Shown piece after piece: positions 16,854 to 25,257 of a stretch of DNA of 64,000 bases. The number at the start of each line of letters is the position of its first letter. Positions within the stretch are counted from its first letter, which is position 1. The position numbers and the translations under genes are program-made. Below the pieces are notes generated by a model, which searched no databases, was not told the origin of the DNA, and saw only the letters and a list, made by a program, of their open reading frames with translations. The DNA is from Halovenus sp037080055 (GTDB lineage Archaea > Halobacteriota > Halobacteria > Halobacteriales > Haloarculaceae), in the NCBI RefSeq assembly GCF_037080055.1, contig NZ_JBAOJI010000001.1:1077644-1141643 (forward strand), in the 5' to 3' direction.

Positions 16854-17459
16854 TCATGGTTGGTCGAGAACATCCGCAGCGGGGGTTCGTCTCCCACAGC
16901 TGGGGCAGTGAGACCAGTCAGATCGGATCTCGTCACCACATTCGCAGAACACTCGGTGGGATGTCTTCTCTCCACAGTTCGGGCAGTAAACGTGGGAAGG
17001 CTCTACGTTTTCACCACATTTCGTGCACGTCGTACTTTGTTGTACACGCGCGTTTTCGGTGTCACCCGCCTCTGTCTTACTCCCCTCGACCTCGTGTGAC
17101 ACGTCGTTGGACGCAGTGTGTGACGAGGTGCTTTCAGTGTTCGCCTGTGTGTCAGACTTTACGGTAGAAGGTGTTGCTTGCCCCTCTAAGGTGATGTTTA
17201 CGTTGACGTCCTGTGGCTGCGCGGGCGTAAACGCGCCGTCGAGTCGGTCGGCGATGATGTTGTCGACGCGGTCGGCGACCAACTCGTCGAGACTGCCACT
17301 GTCTGTCTCGGTGGCACTCTCGGTCACGACGGCTTCGTCTTCGCCATGAGTTTCGAGATACTCTCGAAGTGCCTCTCGCATGACCTCGCTCTTGGAGGCG
17401 TCGAACTCCTCAAGTTGGGTGATGAGCTCGTCGTCCGCCCGGAATGTGATTTTGCTCAT
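16854..17459 (-). CDS. cdrL: Ribbon-helix-helix/zinc-ribbon regulator CdrL
   Basis: The product has 201 residues. MSKITFRADDELITQLEEFD plus ASKSEVMREALREYL form an N-terminal RHH domain. A long polar Ser/Thr/Glu linker follows, and the C-terminus has two double-zinc-ribbon units (CTKCGENVEPSHVYCPNCG and CECGDEIRSDWSHCPSCG). Architecture and place upstream of cdrS-ftsZ2 fit CdrL, the long partner that regulates cdrS. ATG 17459 starts at the RHH strand. The longer frame to 17573 has poor codon bias. Confidence 0.88.
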   Translation of the reverse strand: MSKITFRADDELITQLEEFDASKSEVMREALREYLETHGEDEAVVTESATETDSGSLDELVADRVDNIIADRLDGAFTPAQPQDVNVNITLEGQATPSTVKSDTQANTESTSSHTASNDVSHEVEGSKTEAGDTENARVQQSTTCTKCGENVEPSHVYCPNCGEKTSHRVFCECGDEIRSDWSHCPSCGRRTPAADVLDQP

Positions 17460-17590
17460 CGAGTTATCGGAGGTATTCACCCCACCTATTTCAATCTTCC
17501 CTGGATGTCTGACAGCCGTCAGACTCGGGTGGCCGGACAACCTGAATGCATAATGGTTAAGTTGCCCAGCCATCCTACACTTTGATGCGA

Positions 17591-17664
17591 CCGCCCTTAG
17601 CTCAGACTGGTAGAGCAGTCGACTGTAGATCGACTTGCCCCCCGTTCAAATCGGGGAGGGCGGA
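17591..17664 (+). tRNA. tRNA-Tyr (anticodon GTA)
   Basis: The sequence folds as a full cloverleaf. Acceptor CCGCCCT pairs with AGGGCGG, with discriminator A at 17664. The D arm is GCTC...GAGC, the anticodon stem GTCGA/TCGAC holds loop CTGTAGA, and the T arm CCCCG/CGGGG has loop TTCAAAT. There is no intron and no encoded CCA. Confidence 0.95.
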
Positions 17665-18120
17665 CTGCTTTTCCGCGAGCCAACTTGTGAGCGGAAAGCA
17701 CGTCCAATCGAGCCGATTTGAACACGACAGTCGCAGCGCCGAGCGAAGCGAGGCGATCGTCTGTCACCTGTTCAAATCGGGGAGGGCGGACTGCGAGATC
17801 CGAACGTCGTGAGGATCTCGTTCTGTGAACGGCGAACGCAGTGAGCCGCGAACGCTGTTGCTGCGAACTACGTGAGCAGTCAAAAGTCCACGGCGACACG
17901 ATTTGAGCAGACGAGTCACAGCCCGGAACGACGAGCAAAGCGAGTCGCATGCCCGGACTGTCTCGGCGAGTTCAAATCGGGAAGGGCAGATACCTCTGAT
18001 TCTGATCGGTGAGCGAAGCGAGAATCTCGATGCCACGAGCGGCGAATGGAGTGGGGATCGTCGGGGGAGTAGCCGAAACTGCGGGCCCGCGCACGCAGGA
18101 AATGTAGATCGAAAGCACAC
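17644..18120 (+). repeat. Tandem copies of the tRNA-Tyr 3' end
   Basis: The 25 bases at 17644-17668 (T-arm half and acceptor) recur without change at 17770-17794. They recur again with two mismatches over 21 bases at 17970-17990. Inverted partial copies (GATTTGAAC) are at about 17714. Between them are GAGCGAAGCGAG-type low-complexity stretches. There is no convincing gene in 17665-18627. Such copies are what tRNA-targeting integrases leave as attachment sites. Confidence 0.75.
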
Positions 18121-18627
18121 TGTTATTGAGAGACTGTCGCTCGATGGTGAAGGGGTGTCGTCAGAAGCGTTGGGGAGCCCTCTGGTGAGGATCCATCACC
18201 GTCTCGGCTGAGTCGTAAACCAGATTCGCTCGCTAGAATAAACGCGATGAGATCGTTCTTTCCCAGCGATCGTTCGCTCAAAAGTGACCATATCAGAAAC
18301 CCGATCAAGAGAAATAGTAACAGATTCATTATACATATGCGTACGGAAACAAAGAGCCGTATAGATACTAATCGGATAATTACAGAATACGTATATTTGT
18401 GGTTCACTCTGACTGTTTAGAAGTGGTACTGAATGATGACTATCTGTAGGAACAATGAGATTATATAGGGGATAAACAGAGACGATTCTTAGCCAGCGAT
18501 ACCGAACTGGCAAGTCCTAAGAAAGCAGGCCACAACCAAAGAATCGCAAGACAGCGGGGCCAAAAAATGGCGTAAACTATCTCGCCTCTTTATACTCATC
18601 CAACTCTACGTGGTAAGTGTGGTCGCA
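18121..18627. other. AT-richer gap without a convincing gene
   Basis: The only open frames are minus-strand ones of 94 and 105 codons that lack GC-rich third positions and give Ile/Leu/Ser-rich peptides without family features. The DNA here is visibly richer in A and T than either side, consistent with imported or decayed sequence next to the tRNA. Confidence 0.5.
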
Positions 18628-18795
18628 ATGGGTGTCTTCAGCAGGGCAAAGCGGATGTCCGGACTCTCGACACGGACAGATAACTCTCTTCCCTACATCT
18701 GTCTCGCCTGTGAAACAGCGTTCGAGGTCCAGCATCACAGTTGCCCTGTCTGTGGGAGTTTCGACATCCGTCGCTCCAGATGGGTCCAAGAGTGA
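18628..18795 (+). CDS. Small zinc-ribbon protein
   Basis: The product has 55 residues. MGVFSRAKRMSGLSTRTDNS is followed by one zinc-binding unit made of YICLACETAFEV and HSCPVCGSFDIRR (two CxxC pairs). Very short zinc-ribbon proteins of this shape are numerous in haloarchaea, and several affect biofilm or motility, but this one has no assigned role. The opposite strand has an 81-codon frame that also carries CxxH patterns. I prefer the plus strand because the CxxC pairs and start fit the known family. Confidence 0.7.
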   Translation: MGVFSRAKRMSGLSTRTDNSLPYICLACETAFEVQHHSCPVCGSFDIRRSRWVQE

Positions 18796-18916
18796 CGGAA
18801 CACCCGACCACCGTACCCGCACGGGTCGGCCACGGTTGCGGGTGCGAATACATCATTTTATGAGACACTGACCACAGCGATGCACGAGTGAGTTCGAGGC
18901 GCGACCGATCCGAGCG

Positions 18917-18923
18917 TTTATAT
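18917..18923 (+). promoter_or_regulatory. TATA box of the MinD-like operon
   Basis: TTTATAT is centred 30 bases before the ATG at 18950, the spacing expected for a leaderless haloarchaeal transcript. Confidence 0.7.
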
Positions 18924-18949
18924 GTGGACACAGGAACAGGTTGACCTGT

Positions 18950-19714
18950 ATGGTCGAGGTATTCGCTGTTGCCAGCGGCAAGGGCGGGACTGGCAAGACA
19001 ACGAGCACGCTAGCGCTCGGGATGGCCCTCGCCGAAGAGTACGACGTGACGGTGATCGACGCGGATACGGGCATGGCGAACCTGCTCTTTCACACCGGAC
19101 TTTCGGATCAAGAGACGACGCTGCACGAGGTTCTCGGTGGCGACGCTCCAGTGCAAGCGGCGATATACGAACGGTTCGGCATGGATGTCATTCCATGTGG
19201 CACCTCGTTGTCCGGGTTCAGGGAGGCAGATCCGACACGACTCAGGGACGTGGTTGCGACAGTTGCAGAGCAGACTGATGTCATCCTGCTGGACTCGGCG
19301 GCCGCGCTGGGAAGCCGAAGCGCCGTCTTGCCCATCGTGCTCGCTGATCGAGTGGTGATCGTCGTCCAGCCGACCATTCCGGCAATTTCTGACGGGCTCA
19401 AGGTTCAGGAGTACGCGACAACCTATGGGACGGGAGTCGCTGGCGTTCTCTTCAATCGGGTTGCACCGGACGAGGATATCGAGCGGATCAATGACAAAGC
19501 AGAGCGGTATTTCGAGGGAAGCATTCTCACGAGTATTCCCGAAAGCGAGACGGTCCGAGAGGCCAGGCGAGCGAGCAAACCGTTGCTCGCGCACGCACCC
19601 AACTCTGCTGTCGCGAGCGCGTATCGGGAGGCAGCGGCGGCAATAGACGTGCAGGATGGCTCCGGAACGACCGTCGCGGATCGCTTTCGGAATGCCGTCA
19701 TTCCCGAGCCATGA
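18950..19714 (+). CDS. MinD/ParA-family ATPase
   Basis: This 254-residue deviant Walker ATPase has ASGKGGTGKTTSTLALG (Walker A with signature Lys), VIDADTGMANLLFHTGL, DVILLDSAAALGSRSA (Walker B) and VVQPTIPAISDGLKVQEY. MinD-like proteins of haloarchaea position surface structures or chemosensory arrays rather than the division ring. This copy has a typical C-terminal amphipathic end but no clear membrane-targeting helix. Its stop overlaps the next ATG (ATGA), so it is in an operon with the 19711 gene. Confidence 0.88.
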   Translation: MVEVFAVASGKGGTGKTTSTLALGMALAEEYDVTVIDADTGMANLLFHTGLSDQETTLHEVLGGDAPVQAAIYERFGMDVIPCGTSLSGFREADPTRLRDVVATVAEQTDVILLDSAAALGSRSAVLPIVLADRVVIVVQPTIPAISDGLKVQEYATTYGTGVAGVLFNRVAPDEDIERINDKAERYFEGSILTSIPESETVREARRASKPLLAHAPNSAVASAYREAAAAIDVQDGSGTTVADRFRNAVIPEP

Positions 19715-20253
19715 ATCTGCCACAGGGACAACTCCTCCGACAGCGGGTGCTCAACAGCATCGAAACAGTGCTAACTGGTGCACTCGACCGTGATCTAACG
19801 GGATACGCGCGACTCGAACCACAGGAGACGCTGCTGTTGAGTGCGGATCGAGCGGGCGTCATTACGTTCACTGACGGCGTCCCGGTCGCGGCCTACCACA
19901 CAGAACCGGACGCGACCGGTGCCGACGCACTCACCGAAATTGCAAGCAGTGGCCCCTATCGGCTGGGATTGTATGCGCTCGACCGATCCGCTCTGCAGCC
20001 GCTTCAGGAGAGCGACTCCGCGCGTGTCCCGCCGGGACTCCCTGCGGAGGTGCTCACCGGCGATCAGGAATTGGCCGAGCGAACCCGCGACCGAGCGCCG
20101 AGCGAGCGGATCGAACGGGATGAGCACGAACAGAGCGGATTAGCCGCTGTCGAATCATTTCTCGACGACGAAAACCAGATCGAGACGATTCGCTCCCGTG
20201 CGCAATCAGAAGCCGAATCACGAGCCGACGAGTGGAATCTCCCGGTCGAGTAG
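19711..20253 (+). CDS. Uncharacterised haloarchaeal protein in MinD operon
   Basis: The product has 180 residues and is soluble. Residues 1-95 have GVITFTDGVPVAAYHTEPDA and GADALTEIASSGPYRLGLYA. This looks like the DUF4388/PATAN idea of a strand pair 'G.I.F..G..VAA...' followed by a 'G..AL..I' helix, seen in signalling proteins. The C-terminal half is charged, helical and probably partly disordered. It overlaps the MinD-like gene by four bases, which suggests translational coupling and perhaps a direct MinD partner. The function is unknown. Confidence 0.75.
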   Translation: MNLPQGQLLRQRVLNSIETVLTGALDRDLTGYARLEPQETLLLSADRAGVITFTDGVPVAAYHTEPDATGADALTEIASSGPYRLGLYALDRSALQPLQESDSARVPPGLPAEVLTGDQELAERTRDRAPSERIERDEHEQSGLAAVESFLDDENQIETIRSRAQSEAESRADEWNLPVE

Positions 20254-20254
20254 C

Positions 20255-20485
20255 TCAGACGTGGACTGGAATCCACCAGACTCGACTCCGACCGCCGACT
20301 TTCTTGCTCGTGAGATCTGTGTTCTCCTCTAGCCGATGAAGTTTGTTCAGCGCTGTCCGTCGTGAACAGCCGAGTCGCTCGGCGATTTCCGTCGCGGTGA
20401 GCGGTTCGGCGTAATCCTCGCGGTCCTCGAACACAGCGGTCACGTCCTCCAGTTCGAATTCGGTGTCTCTCCCCTGCTTGCTCAT
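20255..20485 (-). CDS. Small winged-helix DNA-binding protein
   Basis: The product has 76 residues. LTATEIAERLGCSRRTALNKLHRLEE is the helix-turn-helix, and DLTSKKVGGRSRVWWIPV is the wing with a tryptophan pair. It shares its layout with the protein at 61010-61246, which also ends its wing in VWW. It is convergent with the MinD operon, with only one base between stops. It is probably a local regulator; its target is unknown. Confidence 0.75.
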   Translation of the reverse strand: MSKQGRDTEFELEDVTAVFEDREDYAEPLTATEIAERLGCSRRTALNKLHRLEENTDLTSKKVGGRSRVWWIPVHV

Positions 20486-20581
20486 AGTTGTCAGGAGACA
20501 CCGACTTCACTTATGTTTTCCCACATGTCGGCGAAGCGAAGAGGCGACGATTCTCGACAGACTCGGTAGATAATCGGGATT

Positions 20582-21133
20582 TCAGCCCGTCTGCACACGG
20601 ATAATCGTCGTGAGTGTGCTCTCACGCGCAGTGGCTGTCGTCGTGAGATCGACGGCGACTGCGAGGACGTGCGTCCGGCCTGCGCGCTCCTGGAGGACGA
20701 TCCCACCGATCGATTCACAGGGACCGAACTGCCGGTCCGGCCCGCCGGGACAGTGGGTGTCTGTCCACTCGTCGGCGCGACTCTCGTTGTACGTCAGTTG
20801 CTGTGTGACGCCGCTATCCAGACGAGACCATTCTACCCCCTCCGCAGTCGGCTCGAGTCGACCACGGACGCGCTCAGCCGCATTCTGACGTTCGCTCCAC
20901 TCGTAGGTCGCCGGAATGGTATTCGTCGCCTCCTGGACGCTACGCTCCAAGAGTCGCTGCGTATCCTGTTCGGGTTCGCTATCGATCCCGGTGTGGGTCT
21001 CTCCCTGGTACCCGAGTTGGAGGTACGCGGCAACGATGGGAACCAGCGCGACAACGAGAACGAGCGCAGCGAGGAGGACGACCTGTCCGCGCTTGTTAGC
21101 TTGGGTTAACCAAGTTGGTTTTACACGTACCAT
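20582..21133 (-). CDS. Pilin-like secreted protein, N-terminal TM (DUF7261-like)
   Basis: The product has 183 residues. After a short basic lead comes one hydrophobic segment, QVVLLAALVLVVALVPIVAAYL, then an extracellular acidic region with two Cys (CPGG and CESIGG). It is the last gene of a five-gene set following a TadC/PilC-like membrane protein. Its start overlaps the previous gene by 13 bases. I recall a DUF726x series for such haloarchaeal clusters but cannot verify the number. It probably contributes to a pilus-like or secretion structure. Confidence 0.75.
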   Translation of the reverse strand: MVRVKPTWLTQANKRGQVVLLAALVLVVALVPIVAAYLQLGYQGETHTGIDSEPEQDTQRLLERSVQEATNTIPATYEWSERQNAAERVRGRLEPTAEGVEWSRLDSGVTQQLTYNESRADEWTDTHCPGGPDRQFGPCESIGGIVLQERAGRTHVLAVAVDLTTTATARESTLTTIIRVQTG

Positions 21134-21531
21134 ACGTTGAGTGTGACGGGATCGTTCGTCGTCGGAATCGTTGCTGTGCCGGTACGGACATCGCTCGGGA
21201 GCGGGTGACCAACGCTACCGTGTGCCGTGTCGAGTCGAAACAGTACGTTCTCGGGCAGAATTTCCTCGATGCGTCGTTCGAGCGCAGGCGCTTCCCGCTC
21301 GAAAGCCGTCTCCGAGGCAGCGATCTCTGCCAGGCGTGTCTGACCTGTGTGGCGTGGCTGTTCTTGTGCGAGGATCGTCGTCGTATCCTCGGCGTAGGCA
21401 TCCAACTGTGCTTGGCTAGCCGGATCGCCACCCCCGGGTGCCCCGAGCGCAAACACGATCGAGAGCGCGAGAACGAGCAGGATGCCGACTCCTGCCTCGA
21501 TAGCAGTGATCGTCGCCTGTCCTCTACGCAT
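21121..21531 (-). CDS. Pilin-like small protein with N-terminal TM
   Basis: The product has 136 residues. MRRGQATITAIEAGVGILLV, followed by LALSIVFALG, resembles a class III pilin-type signal with a charged start and an E five residues into the hydrophobic part. The rest is an extracellular domain without clear family features. Overlaps of 11-13 bases with both neighbours show tight operon packing. It may be a minor pilin or pseudopilin. Confidence 0.75.
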   Translation of the reverse strand: MRRGQATITAIEAGVGILLVLALSIVFALGAPGGGDPASQAQLDAYAEDTTTILAQEQPRHTGQTRLAEIAASETAFEREAPALERRIEEILPENVLFRLDTAHGSVGHPLPSDVRTGTATIPTTNDPVTLNVWYV

Positions 21532-22195
21532 CGACGGTCACCTCCAGTGTCTGTTTCTCGGTCTGAATTCGATCGTGTGTGATCTCGACGGCACCCGGCG
21601 GAAGCGGACCCAGTGCCTCGAACCGAAGCCGTTCGGTCTCGAACGGTGACAGGGAGATCCGCGAGACACCACGAAGCCCACTGCTGTTCTGGAGGAGAAG
21701 ACGGTCGTCTGCCCAGAGTCGCTCGACGGTCGTCGTCGCCGGTGGGTCGATATCGATAGTCGCGGCCGAGGTTCGTTGTGGAAGTGTCACCGTCCGATTG
21801 TCCTCGAAGGGAGGAACGAGCGTTGTCTTCGTGCGCCGTTCGACGACGACCAGACGATCGATGGTCGTCCCGCCGGTAGGGTCGCCCGATTCGACCAGTG
21901 TCTCGCCGTCGAGTCGAATTCTGAAATCGTGATCGGAATCCGCGCCGTACTCGGATTGGAGACTGTCGATACTCAGGTTTGCGAGTGCTGCCGCGTCGAG
22001 AGTGTTTGCCCGCGTCGTCACGTTGGCACTCGGTGCGGTCAGTTGCTCGGAGAGCCCGACGGCTGCCTGCTGTTCGAGTGCGGGTCTGTCAGCACTCGAT
22101 AGAGCCGAGTCGGCAGCACTGATTCCGAGGACGAGGACGCTCGTCAACAATACCAGCGCAATCGCGACCGCCGGGAGTTCTGTCTGTCCCCTCAT
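21524..22195 (-). CDS. Pilin-like secreted protein with N-terminal TM
   Basis: The product has 223 residues. It begins MRGQTELPAVAIALVLLTSV, with a single TM of about 20 residues. The rest is a Ser/Thr- and Asp-rich extracellular region with beta-strand-like patches (RLVVVERRTKTTLVPPFED). No catalytic motif is seen. It overlaps the previous gene by four bases and the next by eight. It is probably a structural subunit or assembly factor of the surface system encoded upstream. Confidence 0.75.
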   Translation of the reverse strand: MRGQTELPAVAIALVLLTSVLVLGISAADSALSSADRPALEQQAAVGLSEQLTAPSANVTTRANTLDAAALANLSIDSLQSEYGADSDHDFRIRLDGETLVESGDPTGGTTIDRLVVVERRTKTTLVPPFEDNRTVTLPQRTSAATIDIDPPATTTVERLWADDRLLLQNSSGLRGVSRISLSPFETERLRFEALGPLPPGAVEITHDRIQTEKQTLEVTVDA

Positions 22196-22653
22196 TGGTC
22201 GAGTGTGATGGTGCGGTTTTTACGGGGACCGCTAACCCGTATCTGCAGGTCGGTTCCGCTACGCCAGGTACTGTTCTCGACGATGGCCGTCGGCGGGAGT
22301 GACAGACGTATTTCGCCGCCAATCTCTGGATTTGAGTGGTGCAATCGAAGTCTACCCCCGGTGAGTTCGAGTTCGTAGCTCTGCTCGCGGATCGTGGGCG
22401 GCAGATCGACGGTCTGGTTCGTCTCGACTGTGCCGTTGGCGTTCGGGACCGACTGCTCGATCGAACCACCGGCCGTTGCGAGGACGCGGTCGCCCAGTTC
22501 CGAACCGGCGTGCGTCCGGTACTCCGGGACGGTCCCGCCAAGTAGAATGGTGGCCATCCCACCGAGATACAGGAGGACGATGCCGATTGCGAGGCTCTTT
22601 CCAACGACCGGCGTCATCGCTCGTTCGTCGCCCACGAATCGCTGCTCAGGCAT
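22192..22653 (-). CDS. Pilin-like secreted protein with N-terminal TM
   Basis: The product has 153 residues. MTPVVGKSLAIGIVLLYLGG forms the single TM after a short polar lead. The exported domain is rich in Asn and Thr sequons (NGT, NQT, NST, NRT), possible N-glycosylation sites as usual for haloarchaeal surface proteins. It sits in the five-gene set after the TadC/PilC-like gene, overlapping both neighbours. Confidence 0.75.
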   Translation of the reverse strand: MPEQRFVGDERAMTPVVGKSLAIGIVLLYLGGMATILLGGTVPEYRTHAGSELGDRVLATAGGSIEQSVPNANGTVETNQTVDLPPTIREQSYELELTGGRLRLHHSNPEIGGEIRLSLPPTAIVENSTWRSGTDLQIRVSGPRKNRTITLDQ

Positions 22654-23359
22654 GGCTCACCTCCAGTCGAAGATCGTGAACGACCAGATATCCCTCTCGG
22701 AGCCCGGGGTAAGTCGCGACGACGCTCTCGGTCTCGTCGCCGGAGAACTGCCGGCTCTCGACGGTTGCCCCCTGATCAGCGAAGAACCGACGGAACGGAT
22801 CCGGCGAGGCCGTCTCGATGGCGACGGCGTACCGTCCGGTCCCGAGTTCGCGGCGGTCGTGTGAGACGTTGGTCTGAATCGTCGTCGTCACACCACCACC
22901 GCCGCTGATCGAGACCCGGCCGGCGTTCAACTTCGGTGCACCAGCGATCAAGACTTCGTTGCGCTTGGAGTGGGTGATTGATGGGGGTTCGGCGAGTGCG
23001 GCACTCGCCCCGCTGTCGCGGACGACCGCACCGCCGAGCGAGACGACGCGGCCCTCGCTGTGCTCGTAGACCAGCGCATCGACCTCGACTGCTGCGACGA
23101 CGGTCCCGTTCTCGAGGATCCGCATCGTTCGGTCGACGGTTCGCAGTGTCCCCTCGGCGAAGTGGAGTTGGTGACTGTGGACGCCAGTTCGTTCCGCACC
23201 CTGTATGGCGCGATCGAACCCGTCGGCGACCCGCTGGGCGTCGGCGTCGGCAGTCTGTGAATCGATGAGCGTCCCGACGCCGGCAGTCAGGGTACCCAGT
23301 GCCAGCACGGCCACGCCGAGCATCAGTGCCACGCCGACGATGTGTGACTGCGCGCGCAT
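22646..23359 (-). CDS. Pilin-like secreted protein with N-terminal TM
   Basis: The product has 237 residues. It begins MRAQSHIVGVALMLGVAVLA, a typical archaeal pilin-like start in which the basic residue is followed by a TM. The exported part includes a Gly-rich turn (ISGGGGVTTT). It starts on the last base of the TadC/PilC-like gene, so it is the first of the five pilin-like genes. Its role is inferred from context. Confidence 0.75.
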   Translation of the reverse strand: MRAQSHIVGVALMLGVAVLALGTLTAGVGTLIDSQTADADAQRVADGFDRAIQGAERTGVHSHQLHFAEGTLRTVDRTMRILENGTVVAAVEVDALVYEHSEGRVVSLGGAVVRDSGASAALAEPPSITHSKRNEVLIAGAPKLNAGRVSISGGGGVTTTIQTNVSHDRRELGTGRYAVAIETASPDPFRRFFADQGATVESRQFSGDETESVVATYPGLREGYLVVHDLRLEVSHA

Positions 23360-25257
23360 CAGGCCACCCCCAGTCCGGCGAAGACGAGGTAGGTGATCAC
23401 GACGAGGGCACCCGAGTGGAGCAGCGCTTCGTACGTGCCGCGACTCGCAACGCCAGCGAACCAGCCACAGGCCAGCACTGTCGCCTGTGCGATCAGGTAA
23501 AACCGATACTGGTCCCGAGCCGGATCGACAGCGTTCGGATCGAGTGTCATCTGTGCCGAGGAATCGGCAACGCCAGAGAGTTGTGAGAAGCTATCGAGGA
23601 CGGTCATGTTGACCGCGACGATGATGCCGACGACGAGCAAAGCAGTCGTCCAGCCGACGGCCGAGTAGACGAGCATGCGCGAGCGGAGCGTTTTGCGCTC
23701 GTGGTAGAGGCGGCCGATCTCTGTCTCCAGTGTCTCGAAGACACTCTCGGTATCGCTACCGGATTCGAGTGCTCCGACGACCAGCCCGACGGTCTGAGAT
23801 GCCAGCGGCGTTCCGATCCGGTCGACGAATCGATCCAACGCCGCAGCACGCACGTCGTCGCCGTCCTCGGTTCCAGTCGTCAGGCTGAGGTTGAACGCGA
23901 GTGCCTCGACATCGGACTGCAGCGGGCCGAAATCCACCTCTTGAGCGACGCGCTGGACCGCGTCGGGAAACGGCCGACCGAGGCTGACGTGGCCGCTGAT
24001 TGCGTGGACGAAGTCCCGGATCTCCCGGTCCTTCGCGTCGTCGACGCGGGCCCGACGAACCGAAACGAGGCCGACCGGGATGCTGTAGGCGGCGTATCCA
24101 AGCAAGAGCACATCGGCCACTCGGTAGCCGAGAGCTGCGAGTACCAACAGCACAAGTGCCGCGGGAAGGAGACAGACGACGGCTGCGCTCGCCGGATTCT
24201 GTCCGGCCGTCCGCACGATGTTGAGCGGATGCGACGGTGGTTCGTAACTCGGCGTCGCGTGATTGGTCGGCCTGAGTGCACTCACGGCCCACGCACCGCC
24301 GATCCCGGCGACGAGCACGAACACGAGGCTGCCGGCGAAGATTAGTCCCCTGATCGTGAACTGGCCGAGCGGCGTTGTGGTTTCCTCACCGAGACCGGGA
24401 GAGAGCACGCCGGCGACAGTCAGAATGAGTACTGTAAGTGCGGGGAAGATGAGCACGACGACGAACAACTCCGCGATGAGTTCGAGGTAGCCAGTCGCGC
24501 GCTGGTGGGCCCGTTCCTGCTTGTGCGAGAGCAATCGGCCCTCCATCTGCAGATAGCCTTCGAGTGAATCGCCGCCCTGTGAGGCGTGTTCGTTGAGTTT
24601 GAGCAAAAAGGGAGCCAGCCCGTCTCGCGACGGTGTATCCCGGGCCACCAGCGACAGCCCTTCGTCGAGACTGCCCGCGAGCGCGGCCCGGTTGAGCGCG
24701 TCCTGGAGCGACTCGGCTGTGGCGCCGTAGGCGTCCTGACCTGCGACGCGGTGGAGCAGTTCACGGGTATCGCTATTGCCCGAGGCCAGCACCCGCATGT
24801 ATCGAACGGCGCCCGGCAGCGTTCGCTCGATCCGGTCTCGGCGGGCGGCCCCAAGCCGACCCAGATACCAGCCGCCAGCACGGATGACCAGCCACCGGAT
24901 CACCGCACCGGTGAACAGTGAGACAGTGACAGCGAGGGGCACCGAGCCGACAGATGGGATCCGAAGCTGGTTGATGATCGGCAAGCCACGACTGAAAAAC
25001 TCGAAGACCCGTCCAGCTAGCGACGGTGGCAAGGCGGTCGTGACAACGAACACGAGAACAGCAGCGGCAATCCCAGCGAGCCATCCGAGGCCGTAGAGCC
25101 GAGCGATGAAGACATCGAAACTCGTTTTCAGCCCGGTCGAGCGGTATCGCTGTCGATCCCGGTCGTGGGTGCTGCTGTCCGCGTGTCGCGAAAACAGCGC
25201 ATATAGCCCCTTGTCGACGGCTCCGAGCTGTCTCGGCGAGCGATGGTCGACCGACAT
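23359..25257 (-). CDS. Type II/IV secretion membrane protein (TadC/PilC/FlaJ-like)
   Basis: The product has 632 residues. It contains two T2SSF-type cytoplasmic helical domains (around residues 130-250 and 405-530), each followed by paired hydrophobic helices, and about nine TM segments in total. Conserved pieces include VRYMRVLASGNSDTRELLHR and RFVDRIGTPLASQTVGLVVG. Proteins like this are the inner-membrane platform on which the PilB/TadA ATPase drives pilus or archaellum-like assembly. Its start overlaps the stop of the ATPase gene. Because that ATPase is truncated, this platform may lack its motor unless another one serves. Confidence 0.88.
   Translation of the reverse strand: MSVDHRSPRQLGAVDKGLYALFSRHADSSTHDRDRQRYRSTGLKTSFDVFIARLYGLGWLAGIAAAVLVFVVTTALPPSLAGRVFEFFSRGLPIINQLRIPSVGSVPLAVTVSLFTGAVIRWLVIRAGGWYLGRLGAARRDRIERTLPGAVRYMRVLASGNSDTRELLHRVAGQDAYGATAESLQDALNRAALAGSLDEGLSLVARDTPSRDGLAPFLLKLNEHASQGGDSLEGYLQMEGRLLSHKQERAHQRATGYLELIAELFVVVLIFPALTVLILTVAGVLSPGLGEETTTPLGQFTIRGLIFAGSLVFVLVAGIGGAWAVSALRPTNHATPSYEPPSHPLNIVRTAGQNPASAAVVCLLPAALVLLVLAALGYRVADVLLLGYAAYSIPVGLVSVRRARVDDAKDREIRDFVHAISGHVSLGRPFPDAVQRVAQEVDFGPLQSDVEALAFNLSLTTGTEDGDDVRAAALDRFVDRIGTPLASQTVGLVVGALESGSDTESVFETLETEIGRLYHERKTLRSRMLVYSAVGWTTALLVVGIIVAVNMTVLDSFSQLSGVADSSAQMTLDPNAVDPARDQYRFYLIAQATVLACGWFAGVASRGTYEALLHSGALVVITYLVFAGLGVA

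Noticed and set aside
18123..18407. 94-codon minus-strand frame with hydrophobic residues
   Set aside because: No coding bias, in AT-rich DNA where Ile/Leu codons arise by chance.
18577..18822. 81-codon minus-strand frame with Cys and His
   Set aside because: Opposes the small zinc-ribbon gene, whose two CxxC pairs and start match a known haloarchaeal type better.
21098..21116. Palindrome CTTGG-GTTAA-CCAAG resembling the repeat at 11839
   Set aside because: It lies inside the coding start of a pilin-like gene within an operon. The likeness to the 11839 repeat is five bases and may be chance.
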